Program-made: the position numbers and the translations under genes
The notes under the pieces: generated by a model
Seen by the model: the letters and a program-made list of their open reading frames with translations, nothing else
Database searches by the model: none
Told to the model about the DNA's origin: nothing
Shown: positions 18,161 to 26,165 of the stretch, piece by piece
How the letters are laid out: each line of letters begins with the position of its first letter
Numbering within the stretch: the first letter of the stretch is position 1
From: Gammaproteobacteria bacterium
Lineage (GTDB): Bacteria > Pseudomonadota > Gammaproteobacteria > Pseudomonadales > Azotimanducaceae
NCBI GenBank assembly: GCA_009841635.1
Contig: VXLJ01000007.1
Location: forward strand, 166,071-230,070
DNA: 64,000 bases
Direction: 5' to 3'

Positions 18161-18280
18161 CTACGAAGTAACCAACAAAAAAATCATGTAGCCAGCAAAA
18201 GCTAGAAAAATAGCGAACGCCACGATCAACGCCGCTAGAAGCCAATGAAGAATCGATTTAGCAAGCTTCTTTAGCGGCAC
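18161..18280 (-). CDS. Possible 39-residue single-span membrane peptide
   Basis: After the TAA stop of malonyl-CoA synthetase (18296-18298) the same frame reopens. A GTG at 18280 starts 39 codons ending at TAG 18161. The peptide begins with a basic MPLKKLAKS-like segment and is then almost entirely hydrophobic (LLAALIVAFAIFLAFAGY), as expected for one membrane helix with a positive cytoplasmic end. No clear ribosome-binding site is visible, so expression would depend on coupling to, or readthrough of, the gene ahead. The pattern is real; that it is a gene is a guess. Confidence 0.3.
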   Translation of the reverse strand: MPLKKLAKSILHWLLAALIVAFAIFLAFAGYMIFLLVTS

Positions 18281-18295
18281 GCAAGCATCCGTGGC

Positions 18296-19834
18296 TTAAG
18301 CATGCGTCGCACCTTTGGCAAACGCATGCTGATATCGTTCTCGTAGCACATTCTTCTGAATCTTGCCCATAGCGTTGCGGGGGAGTTCCGCAACGGTTTC
18401 AACATGTTGCGGTTGTTTGAAGCCAGCTAGCACACCTTTGAGTTGTCCACGAACTCTCTGCGTATCCAACGGTTCGCCTGTGTCCGTTACGACCACCGCG
18501 ACGACGCCTTCGCCAAAGTCTGGGTGTGGCACACCGATGACCGCGACGTCATTGACGTCTGCCAAGTCACCTATCGCAGTTTCTACTTCGGCTGGATACA
18601 CGTTGAGACCACCGCTGATGACTAAGTCTTTTTCGCGTCCGACAATGGATATACGACCTTCGTCATCTTTAACGCCCATATCACCGGTGATGAAATGGCC
18701 GTCTGCCCTAAACTCTTCCGCTGTTTTTTCAGGCATCCGCCAGTAGCCAGGAAACACGTTAGGACCCGTAAGTTCAATACCGCCAATTTCATTATTTGGC
18801 AGTTCGTTACCGTTGTCGTCCGTTATGCGCACCGAGACGCCTGGTAGTGGAAACCCAACGGTTCCAGCTTTGCGCTCGCCGAGCAAGGGATTTGAAGTGT
18901 TCATTAACGTTTCGCTCATCCCGTACCGTTCAAGAATCTCCATGCCTGTTCGTTCATGAAACTGGCGAAAGGTTTGTTCGGTCAATGGTGCGGAGCCAGA
19001 TATGAACAAGCGCATGTTTCGCACACGTGTGCGATCAAACCCAGCTTGTGTAAGAAGACGCGTATAGAACGTCGGCACGCCCATTAGTACCGTAGCGTTG
19101 GGTAGTTCATGCAACAGCTCCTCAACGACAAACTTTTGTTGAAAAATCATTGAACAGCCTGAGAGCATCACACAGTGCACGGCAACGAATAAGCCATGCA
19201 CGTGGTAGATTGGCAAGGCGTGCAGAAGCACATCGTCCTGCCTAAATCCCCATATTTCGTTCAGCGTTTCCGCATTGCTTAGCAAATTTCCATGCGTGAG
19301 CATCGCGCCTTTGGATTGACCTGTGGTCCCAGATGTGTACAAGATCGCCGCGACGTCTTCCGCGGATTGAGTTGCAGTAGCTTCATATGGATTCGCGTCT
19401 TGAGCGGTTTCAAACAAGGTCCCCGAACCACTAGCATCGAGCGTTAGTTGCGTTATGCCGCGCTCAGCTACGACGTCTAAGTATTCACCGCCAACGTAAA
19501 GTTTCGGTCGTGCGTTATCAAGGAAATAAGCCAGTTCTGTTGGCGTGTAACTGGTGTTCAAGGGAACGTAGATTGCACCGATCTGCAGACACGCTAAATA
19601 CAGTGCTAAAGTAAGTGGTGTCTTTTCGCAATGGGTAACGACTCGATCACCTTGAACAACGCCATTGCCGACCAGAACGGATGCAACGAGGCGAGATTGT
19701 TCGAGCAGACCGCCATACGAAATGACGCTTCCGTCCGGTAACCTCAAACACGTTTGATCTACATTGGCAAGCGCAACGTGCCGCAATCGCTCGTATAAAC
19801 TCTCACTCACAAAAAACTTTGGCACGTTCGTCAA
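18296..19834 (-). CDS. matB: Malonyl-CoA synthetase (acyl-activating enzyme, MatB type)
   Basis: This 512-residue adenylate-forming enzyme has the ATP-binding loop YTSGTTGQSKGAMLTHGN. The acyl-site motif ERYGMSETLMNTSNP resembles MatB proteins rather than fatty acyl or acetyl ligases, and the C-terminal PRNAMGKIQKN supplies the catalytic lysine. Reaction: malonate (or methylmalonate) + ATP + CoA to malonyl-CoA + AMP + PPi in the cytoplasm. It is divergent from acetoacetyl-CoA synthetase across about 115 bases. With no decarboxylase or malonate carrier beside it, the physiological substrate remains open. Confidence 0.85.
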   Translation of the reverse strand: MTNVPKFFVSESLYERLRHVALANVDQTCLRLPDGSVISYGGLLEQSRLVASVLVGNGVVQGDRVVTHCEKTPLTLALYLACLQIGAIYVPLNTSYTPTELAYFLDNARPKLYVGGEYLDVVAERGITQLTLDASGSGTLFETAQDANPYEATATQSAEDVAAILYTSGTTGQSKGAMLTHGNLLSNAETLNEIWGFRQDDVLLHALPIYHVHGLFVAVHCVMLSGCSMIFQQKFVVEELLHELPNATVLMGVPTFYTRLLTQAGFDRTRVRNMRLFISGSAPLTEQTFRQFHERTGMEILERYGMSETLMNTSNPLLGERKAGTVGFPLPGVSVRITDDNGNELPNNEIGGIELTGPNVFPGYWRMPEKTAEEFRADGHFITGDMGVKDDEGRISIVGREKDLVISGGLNVYPAEVETAIGDLADVNDVAVIGVPHPDFGEGVVAVVVTDTGEPLDTQRVRGQLKGVLAGFKQPQHVETVAELPRNAMGKIQKNVLRERYQHAFAKGATHA

Positions 19835-19949
19835 ACTGCTAGCCTAGTTTACGAAGCATCCAAACACCAGCCGCCGGCTTTGTGTTTCAAAATGCAACTT
19901 TCGTGTAGCAACAGCAAATTTCTTATTTTCGATTAGTTCCCTTAGTGAC

Positions 19950-21863
19950 ATGACTCGACCCTCAATCCTTTGGCGACCGAATGAGGCCATGCGCCAGCGT
20001 TCGAACATGGCAAAGTTCGCCAAACAACTCGAGCTGCCGCCGAACTATCCCGAATTGCACCGCTGGTCGATTGAAAACCGCGAGGCATTTTGGCGGGCAG
20101 TGTGGGATTTTTGTGGCGTTGTAGGCGAACCGGGCGACCGCACGCTCACCGAATCGAAGCGCTTCGATGACAGTATTTGGTTTGCGGACGGCACGCTGAA
20201 TTTCGCAGAGAACCTTCTTAAATGGAATGACGAAAGGGTTGCACTCGTGGCGTTCAACGAATCAGCTGAGCGCGAAGAACTCACATACCACGAACTGACC
20301 AAACATGTTACATCGTTCGCCGGCGAATTGACCAAACTTGGCTTGCACAGTGGCGAACGAATAGCAGCTTGGTTGCCTAATCGCATCGAGACGATCGTCG
20401 CAATGCTCGCTACAACTAGCGTCGGTGGCGTATGGTCTTCCTGCTCACCCGATTTCGGGGTTGCAAGCACCGTCGATCGATTCGGTCAAGTTGAACCAAA
20501 AATCCTCTTGGCAACCGACCAATACCAGTACAACGGACGGACGTTCGATGTACGCGCAAACGTGGAAGCCATCCGCCAACAGGTTCCGAGTATTAAGCAC
20601 GTAATTACTCAATCGCATGACCCATCTAAATGCGATTTTCAGCGAATTTTTCGGCAGCCTGCAGACGCGTCTGAATTTGATCAACTGCCTTTCAACCACC
20701 CGCTCTACATCATGTTTTCGTCGGGTACTACCGGTGTGCCTAAATGTATCGTGCATGGCGCAGGGGGGACGCTCATGCAGCACGTCAAAGAGCACCATCT
20801 GCATGTCGACCTTACTCGCGACGACACATTGTTCTTCTTCACCACAACAGGATGGATGATGTGGAATTGGCTTGCATCAGGTCTAGCTACAGGTTGTACG
20901 ATAGTGCTTTACGACGGTTCGCCTTTCTTTCCGCGGCGTGACGCGCTCATTGACCTGATTGATCAAGAGAGAATTTCTGCATTCGGTGTTGGCGCGAAGT
21001 ACATTTCAAGCATTGAGCGCGTGCGCGTGAAACCGAGAGAATCTCACGATCTAGCGTCGCTTCGAACAGTGCTCTCGACAGGGTCACCGCTTTCTCATGA
21101 AAGTTTTGATTACGTCTACAACGACTTCAAAAAGGATGTTTGGCTAGCGTCGATTTCAGGTGGGACTGATCTGATCTCTTGTTTTGTCCTCGGCAACCCA
21201 CTCTCACCGGTGCACCGTGGCGAAATACAAGGTCCAGGTTTGGGCATGGCCACGGATGTCGTTTCCGTGTCTGGCGAATCGATTCGAAACGAAAAAGGTG
21301 AACTCATTTGTCGGAAGTCGTTTCCGAGCGCACCTCTAGGATTTCTGAATGATTCAGATGGCAGCCTTTATCACAATGCCTATTTCGCGCGATTTGAAGA
21401 AATCTGGGCGCATGGTGACTTCGCAGAAGTCAATTCGGATACGGGCGGCTATGTCATTCATGGACGAAGCGACGCCGTGCTCAATCCAGGCGGCGTCCGT
21501 ATTGGCACCGCGGAGATTTATCGCCAACTAGAGCGATTCGATGACGTCGTCGATGCGGTATGCGTTGGACAGGAGTGGCAAGAAGACACCAGAATCGTGC
21601 TATTCGTTGTGCTCACAGAAGGCAAACGACTCGACAAACAGCTTCGCAAAGCGATTAGAGACACCATTCGTGCAAACGCATCGCCACGCCACGTGCCAGC
21701 AAAAATTGAACAGGTCTTCGACGTACCGCGCACGCGATCAGGAAAAATCGCTGAGTTGGCTGTACGTGAGGTGATTCATGGCCGTGAGATCAAGAACACG
21801 TCTGCGTTAGAAAATCCAGGCTGCCTATCGCAATTCCAAAATCACGAAGCGCTAACGACTTAA
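19950..21863 (+). CDS. aacS: Acetoacetyl-CoA synthetase
   Basis: This 637-residue acyl-activating enzyme is the usual length for AacS. It opens with ILWRPNEAMRQRSNMAKFAK, typical of acetoacetate-CoA ligases. It then has the ATP loop MFSSGTTGVPKCIVHG, the acyl-site segment SISGGTDLISCFVLGNP and the catalytic lysine motif RTRSGKIAEL near the C-terminus. Reaction: acetoacetate + ATP + CoA to acetoacetyl-CoA, used to recover ketone bodies or the end products of branched amino-acid and polyhydroxybutyrate breakdown. It is divergent from malonyl-CoA synthetase. The start ATG at 19950 lacks a clear ribosome-binding sequence. Confidence 0.92.
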   Translation: MTRPSILWRPNEAMRQRSNMAKFAKQLELPPNYPELHRWSIENREAFWRAVWDFCGVVGEPGDRTLTESKRFDDSIWFADGTLNFAENLLKWNDERVALVAFNESAEREELTYHELTKHVTSFAGELTKLGLHSGERIAAWLPNRIETIVAMLATTSVGGVWSSCSPDFGVASTVDRFGQVEPKILLATDQYQYNGRTFDVRANVEAIRQQVPSIKHVITQSHDPSKCDFQRIFRQPADASEFDQLPFNHPLYIMFSSGTTGVPKCIVHGAGGTLMQHVKEHHLHVDLTRDDTLFFFTTTGWMMWNWLASGLATGCTIVLYDGSPFFPRRDALIDLIDQERISAFGVGAKYISSIERVRVKPRESHDLASLRTVLSTGSPLSHESFDYVYNDFKKDVWLASISGGTDLISCFVLGNPLSPVHRGEIQGPGLGMATDVVSVSGESIRNEKGELICRKSFPSAPLGFLNDSDGSLYHNAYFARFEEIWAHGDFAEVNSDTGGYVIHGRSDAVLNPGGVRIGTAEIYRQLERFDDVVDAVCVGQEWQEDTRIVLFVVLTEGKRLDKQLRKAIRDTIRANASPRHVPAKIEQVFDVPRTRSGKIAELAVREVIHGREIKNTSALENPGCLSQFQNHEALTT

Positions 21864-21970
21864 TGGACGAGCGAATCGAAACACGATAAAAATACCGCCA
21901 GCTTCTTCGTGTTGGTTAGGGTGCCGTTAAGAACGAATTGCAGCGTTCGGTATTTAGTCGAAGAACCGAG

Positions 21971-22363
21971 TTAATCTAGAAATGCTACTTTGCCTAGGGG
22001 AATGAAGAACATCCTTACCGGTCCTTCTATGACCCGGCTCGTGTGACCTTTACCTATGACATCATCCGGAAGAAAAGCTTCACCGGGTCCCCATCTTCTA
22101 GTTTCGCCGTCAGTCGTACCGACTTCCCAAACCCCAGCAAGCATCACACACAACTGTCGCCTTGGCGCGTTGTGCCAGTCTTGAAACGCATGGGGCGGCG
22201 CTTCAAAAATACGAACGTCTTGGGAGTTGAACATCGAGCTGAAGCGCATGAGGTTTCCCCACCCGTCTACTGACTCTTGTTCGATCGGAATAGCTACCTC
22301 GTCAAACGCTGAGCCGCCATCGGCCGTCGTATAAAAGCGTGAAACCTGTAACGAATTAGCCAC
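21971..22363 (-). CDS. Cupin-fold protein
   Basis: This 130-residue protein has one beta-barrel domain. The cupin-like segments are APPHAFQDWHNAPRRQLCVMLAGVWEVGTTDGETRRWGPGEAFLPDD and GKGHTSRVIEG. Histidines at about 69 and the later GHTS could serve as metal ligands, but the first motif is not the textbook G(X)5HXH. No signal peptide is seen. It lies between acetoacetyl-CoA synthetase (convergent) and fumarase (same strand, 67 bases upstream). Function is unknown; single-domain cupins of this size include small dioxygenases, isomerases and non-enzymatic binders. Confidence 0.72.
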   Translation of the reverse strand: MANSLQVSRFYTTADGGSAFDEVAIPIEQESVDGWGNLMRFSSMFNSQDVRIFEAPPHAFQDWHNAPRRQLCVMLAGVWEVGTTDGETRRWGPGEAFLPDDVIGKGHTSRVIEGPVRMFFIPLGKVAFLD

Positions 22364-22430
22364 GTTGCCGCTCCGAGACGTTTGCTCTCACCTATTGCCA
22401 CATATCAATCGGAAATCGACGAGAGCACCA

Positions 22431-23936
22431 CTAAGCATTAAGCACATCAAGCCGCTGCCATTGTTTTGGACCCGACTTGTGAACCGACTCACCGCTCGAA
22501 TCAACTGCGACAGTGACCGGCATGTCCTTCACTTCAAACTCGTAAATCGCTTCCATGCCTAAATCATTGAAAGCTAAAAGTTCAGCGCCGACAATCGCTT
22601 TTGAAATGAGGTATGCAGCACCTCCAACTGCGATAAGCGATACGCCTTTGTGTCGTTGAATGGCTTCGATCGCGGCGTCGCCACGTTCAGCTTTTCCAAT
22701 CATGCCCACCAAACCGGTATTTGCGAGCATCGCATCGGTGAATTTATCCATCCGCGTAGCCGTCGTTGGACCAGCTGGACCAATGACTTCATCACGAACC
22801 GCATCCACTGGTCCTACGTAATAAATCAAGCGATTCGTGAAATCGACTGGTAACGATTCGCCGTTTTCAATTAGTTCGATTAAGCGTTTGTGAGCCGCAT
22901 CGCGACCTGTAAGCATCTTGCCACTCAAAAGTAGTGTTTCGCCAGCTCGCCATTCCCTACTCGAATCCTTCGTCAAGCTGTTCAAATCGACGCGTCGAGC
23001 ACTTTGACTTGGCTCATATTCAAGCTCTGGCCACAATGACAAATCCGGAGGTTCAAACACCGCCGGACCTGAGCCATTCAACTCGAAATGCAAATGTCTT
23101 GTCGCGGTGCAATTTGGAATGATGGCGACCGGTTTATTCGCTGCATGCGTGGCATATTCGGCGACTTTCACATCAAGGACAGTGGTCAGACCACCTAATC
23201 CTTGCGCACCAATCCCAAGAGCATTCACGCGCTCGAACAACTCCAAACGTAATTCTTCACCTCGACTACTTGCGCCACGCTCCTGCAATTCATGCATATC
23301 CAGCGGTTGCATCATCGCTTCTTTGGCCATGAGCATGGCCTTCTCAGGTGTGCCGCCAATTCCAACGCTAAGAATGCCTGGCGGACACCAACCCGCTCCC
23401 ATGAGGGGCACTTGACTCAAGACGAAATCCACCACGGATTCAGACGGATTTAGCACAGCAAATCGAGCCTTTGCTTCACTCCCACCACCTTTCGCCGCAA
23501 CCTCGACCCCAACTTTGTCGCCAGGCACGACGCGCATATGGATGACCGCGGGTGTGTTGTCACCCGTATTTTTTCGCGCGCCATCTGGATCTACCAGCAC
23601 TGACCCCCGCAAAGGATTGTTGGCGTCGAGAAAAGCTCTTCGCACACCTTCATTCACCGCTTGCTCGATGTCTGTGTCCTCGGCCCAACTAACCTGCATC
23701 CCGATCGCCAAGAACACGTTCACTATGCCGGTGTCCTGACAGATTGGTCGTTTGCCTAGCGCGCATAACCGTGAATTGACCAATACCTGTCGCAACGCGT
23801 CCTTGGCAGCTGGCGATTCTTCGCGTTCCCATGCAGACTTCATTGCGCTTATAAAATCAGGTGGGTGGTAATACGAGATGTACTGCAAGGCGTCGGCGAT
23901 ACTCGTTGTAAGGTCAGATTGGCTAATGAGCGACAT
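22431..23936 (-). CDS. fumA: Fumarate hydratase, class I ([4Fe-4S])
   Basis: This 501-residue protein (from the ATG at 23936) fuses the alpha- and beta-type domains of iron-sulfur fumarases. The ATG at 23936 gives the family-like start ISQSDLTTSIADALQYISYYHP; an upstream ATG at 23960 would add eight residues. Probable cluster cysteines lie in RPICQDTG, PNCTATR and GAGWCPPG. The C-terminal swivel domain contains AGPTTATRMDKF and KAERGD. Reaction: fumarate + water to malate in the TCA cycle. It is divergent from the alpha/beta-hydrolase cassette, whose start is only 64 bases away. The E. coli-style symbol is given for the class, not a proven orthologue. Confidence 0.92.
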   Translation of the reverse strand: MSLISQSDLTTSIADALQYISYYHPPDFISAMKSAWEREESPAAKDALRQVLVNSRLCALGKRPICQDTGIVNVFLAIGMQVSWAEDTDIEQAVNEGVRRAFLDANNPLRGSVLVDPDGARKNTGDNTPAVIHMRVVPGDKVGVEVAAKGGGSEAKARFAVLNPSESVVDFVLSQVPLMGAGWCPPGILSVGIGGTPEKAMLMAKEAMMQPLDMHELQERGASSRGEELRLELFERVNALGIGAQGLGGLTTVLDVKVAEYATHAANKPVAIIPNCTATRHLHFELNGSGPAVFEPPDLSLWPELEYEPSQSARRVDLNSLTKDSSREWRAGETLLLSGKMLTGRDAAHKRLIELIENGESLPVDFTNRLIYYVGPVDAVRDEVIGPAGPTTATRMDKFTDAMLANTGLVGMIGKAERGDAAIEAIQRHKGVSLIAVGGAAYLISKAIVGAELLAFNDLGMEAIYEFEVKDMPVTVAVDSSGESVHKSGPKQWQRLDVLNA

Positions 23937-24000
23937 AGCGATGGACTCGACGAACGTCATATAGAAGAGCTATTTCAATGGTACAAGACAAGTAGATTCA

Positions 24001-24813
24001 ATGGCTGAAAATGACCAACTAGCACCTGTAACTATGAGCCTTGCAACTGGCAATATTTCGTGTCTCATGGGCGGGTCTGGACCGACCTTGGTCTGCTTAC
24101 ATCACAGTTGGGGCAATCCAGGCGCATTGGACTTGCACCGCGAACTAACCTCTAGTTTCCGAGTGATCATTCCTGACATGCCAGGCTGGGGGGGTTCGGA
24201 CCGACCATTGTGGGCTCGCACGGTGCGCGACATCGCGATATTGGTGAATCATTTCGCATGCACCTTCGCGCCAAGTGGCTACCACCTGGTTGGGTTCGGT
24301 TTCGGTGGCTACGTCGCCGCGGAAATAGCCTGCATGAGCGAACATTCCGTGGATTCTCTTGTACTGATTGGTGCGGCGGGGTTGCAACCTGAGAAGAGCG
24401 AAATCCTCGATCAAATGATGTACTCGCACCGCCAATACATCGAAGAGAGTTTTCGCGACCGTGACAGTTACCTTAACCATATAGGCGAAGAGCCGTCTCA
24501 AGACATGCGGGATCTTTGGGATCACTCGCGAGAAATGACCGCGAGAGTTTCTTGGAAACCTTATATGTTCAACCGAAGACTCGGCGAGCTACTGAAGAAC
24601 GTTGAGTTACCAAGCGCTTTAATCTGGGGCGAGCATGACAAGATCATTCCCATGGAAGTAGCTGAGCAATATCACGCCGCACTGAAGAATTCAGCCATTC
24701 ACGTCGTTAAAAACGCTGGACACCTAGTCGAACTGGAAGCACCAGAAGAGCTAGCTGCATTGATTTCGAACCACTGCAGCACCAATATCGATCAGGTTTC
24801 GCAAGGAGGTTAA
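24001..24813 (+). CDS. Alpha/beta-hydrolase-fold protein lacking the nucleophilic serine
   Basis: In this 270-residue protein the fold is clear from LVCLHHSWGNPG (oxyanion region, about 31-41), PGWGGSDRP, GEHDKIIP with acid Asp213, and NAGHLVELEAPEEL with His241. The nucleophile elbow, normally G-x-S-x-G, reads G-F-G-F-G at 98-102 (codons GGG TTC GGT TTC GGT). Gly100 therefore replaces the serine. Without a nucleophile the protein may catalyse a cofactor-free reaction, as some alpha/beta-fold dioxygenases and lyases do, or may only bind a ligand. Its stop lies two bases before the flavin monooxygenase gene, so the two are almost certainly co-translated. Confidence 0.85.
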   Translation: MAENDQLAPVTMSLATGNISCLMGGSGPTLVCLHHSWGNPGALDLHRELTSSFRVIIPDMPGWGGSDRPLWARTVRDIAILVNHFACTFAPSGYHLVGFGFGGYVAAEIACMSEHSVDSLVLIGAAGLQPEKSEILDQMMYSHRQYIEESFRDRDSYLNHIGEEPSQDMRDLWDHSREMTARVSWKPYMFNRRLGELLKNVELPSALIWGEHDKIIPMEVAEQYHAALKNSAIHVVKNAGHLVELEAPEELAALISNHCSTNIDQVSQGG

Positions 24814-24815
24814 GC

Positions 24816-26156
24816 ATGTTCGTTGGTTATTTCACGGAGCGACCCTACCAAGATCAAGAATCTGGTTATTTCGGCGCAACCGGTCGCAGCATCACCGACT
24901 TGACCATGTCGAATGCGAGTTATGACCCGCGATTAGGTGCAGATCTATACAACCGCTATCTTGATGAAAAAATCTATGCGGAGGAAATGGGCTTCGACGG
25001 CTTGATGCTCAACGAGCACCATTCGACCCCATTCTGTATGGGCGGCGTCATGAACCTCGAAGCGGCTATTTTGGCTCGCATTACCCAACGCGCAAAGATA
25101 GTCCTCCTAGGCAACATCTTGCCAATCTGGGATGATCCCTTGTTCTTGGCCGAAGAGCTCGCTGAGATCGACATGATTAGTCGTGGGCGCTTAGTTACTG
25201 GGTGGGTTCGAGGCACTGGCAGGGAAAGCGTCGCACACAATGCTGCAGCCCCGTACAACTGGGAACGCTTTCAGGAAGCCCATGATTTCATTATCAAAGC
25301 ATGGACACAGCCGGGTCCGTATCGATGGGAAGGCGACCACTATCACTTTCGTTATGTAAATCCTTGGTCACGGCCATATCAAGACCCACACCCACCTATA
25401 TGGATCCCGGGCGTTATGAGTCGCAACACGGTTGCTTGGGCTGCTAAGCACCGCTATCCGTACGTCATGTTGGCGACCGAACTTGAACCAACTCGCGAGT
25501 CTTACGAGTACTACACCGAGGTGGCCAAGGAAGAAGGCTACGAAACCGGTACACAACACCGTGGTTATCTGTTCAAGGTGCATGTCGACGACAATGAAAA
25601 ACTTGCTGAAGAGGCGGGTCGTAAATTTGTTCAAGGGCCAAGCAATCCATTTCTAGAAGGCAACCAAGGCACCGTTCGTCCCTTTATTCAAAACCTTCCG
25701 GGTCTAACGCAGCGCAACAATCTCCTGCCAACTATGCGAAGTTTCGCGGCTGCTGCATCGCGTGGACGTGCAGCTCAACATAAGGAAGAACAGGAAAAGG
25801 CAGGTAAAAAGGTTGAGCCACCGAAACCTGAAACGCCGCGCGATACCTATATCGATCAAACGGAAAAGTACAGCATCATCTCCGGTACGCCTGACACCGT
25901 CATTCCACGCGTAAGGCATGTACTCGAAACGTTGCGACCTGGCTCGATCTTTTTTTGGGATGGCGATGGGGCGATGTCCCACGACGATTCCATGCGCAGT
26001 TTGCGTTTGATGGGTTCAGAAGTCATCCCCGCGGTCCGAGAAATCGCCAAAGAACTTGATCTTAAAGGTCCCTTCGAAGTCGATCCGCAGACGAACAAGC
26101 CCATTGAAAATGGGGACTCCGCAGCACCTAACACGGAAGATTTAGCTAACTCCTAA
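24816..26156 (+). CDS. LLM-class (bacterial luciferase-like) flavin-dependent monooxygenase
   Basis: This 446-residue TIM-barrel flavoprotein has MGFDGLMLNEHHSTPFCMGG near residues 55-75 and ARITQRAKIVLLGNILPIWDDPLFLAEELAEIDMISRGRLVTGWVRGTGRES, both typical of the luciferase-like family. IISGTPDTVIPRVRHVLE follows near the end. A charged, proline-containing insertion (about residues 310-350, KEEQEKAGKKVEPPKPETP) is unusual. The family uses reduced FMN or F420 and oxygen to oxidise organic substrates. It is the second gene of the hydrolase-fold/monooxygenase/halogenase-like cassette, with spacings of 2 and 9 bases. The substrate is unknown. Confidence 0.9.
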   Translation: MFVGYFTERPYQDQESGYFGATGRSITDLTMSNASYDPRLGADLYNRYLDEKIYAEEMGFDGLMLNEHHSTPFCMGGVMNLEAAILARITQRAKIVLLGNILPIWDDPLFLAEELAEIDMISRGRLVTGWVRGTGRESVAHNAAAPYNWERFQEAHDFIIKAWTQPGPYRWEGDHYHFRYVNPWSRPYQDPHPPIWIPGVMSRNTVAWAAKHRYPYVMLATELEPTRESYEYYTEVAKEEGYETGTQHRGYLFKVHVDDNEKLAEEAGRKFVQGPSNPFLEGNQGTVRPFIQNLPGLTQRNNLLPTMRSFAAAASRGRAAQHKEEQEKAGKKVEPPKPETPRDTYIDQTEKYSIISGTPDTVIPRVRHVLETLRPGSIFFWDGDGAMSHDDSMRSLRLMGSEVIPAVREIAKELDLKGPFEVDPQTNKPIENGDSAAPNTEDLANS

Positions 26157-26165
26157 GTCTAAAAA

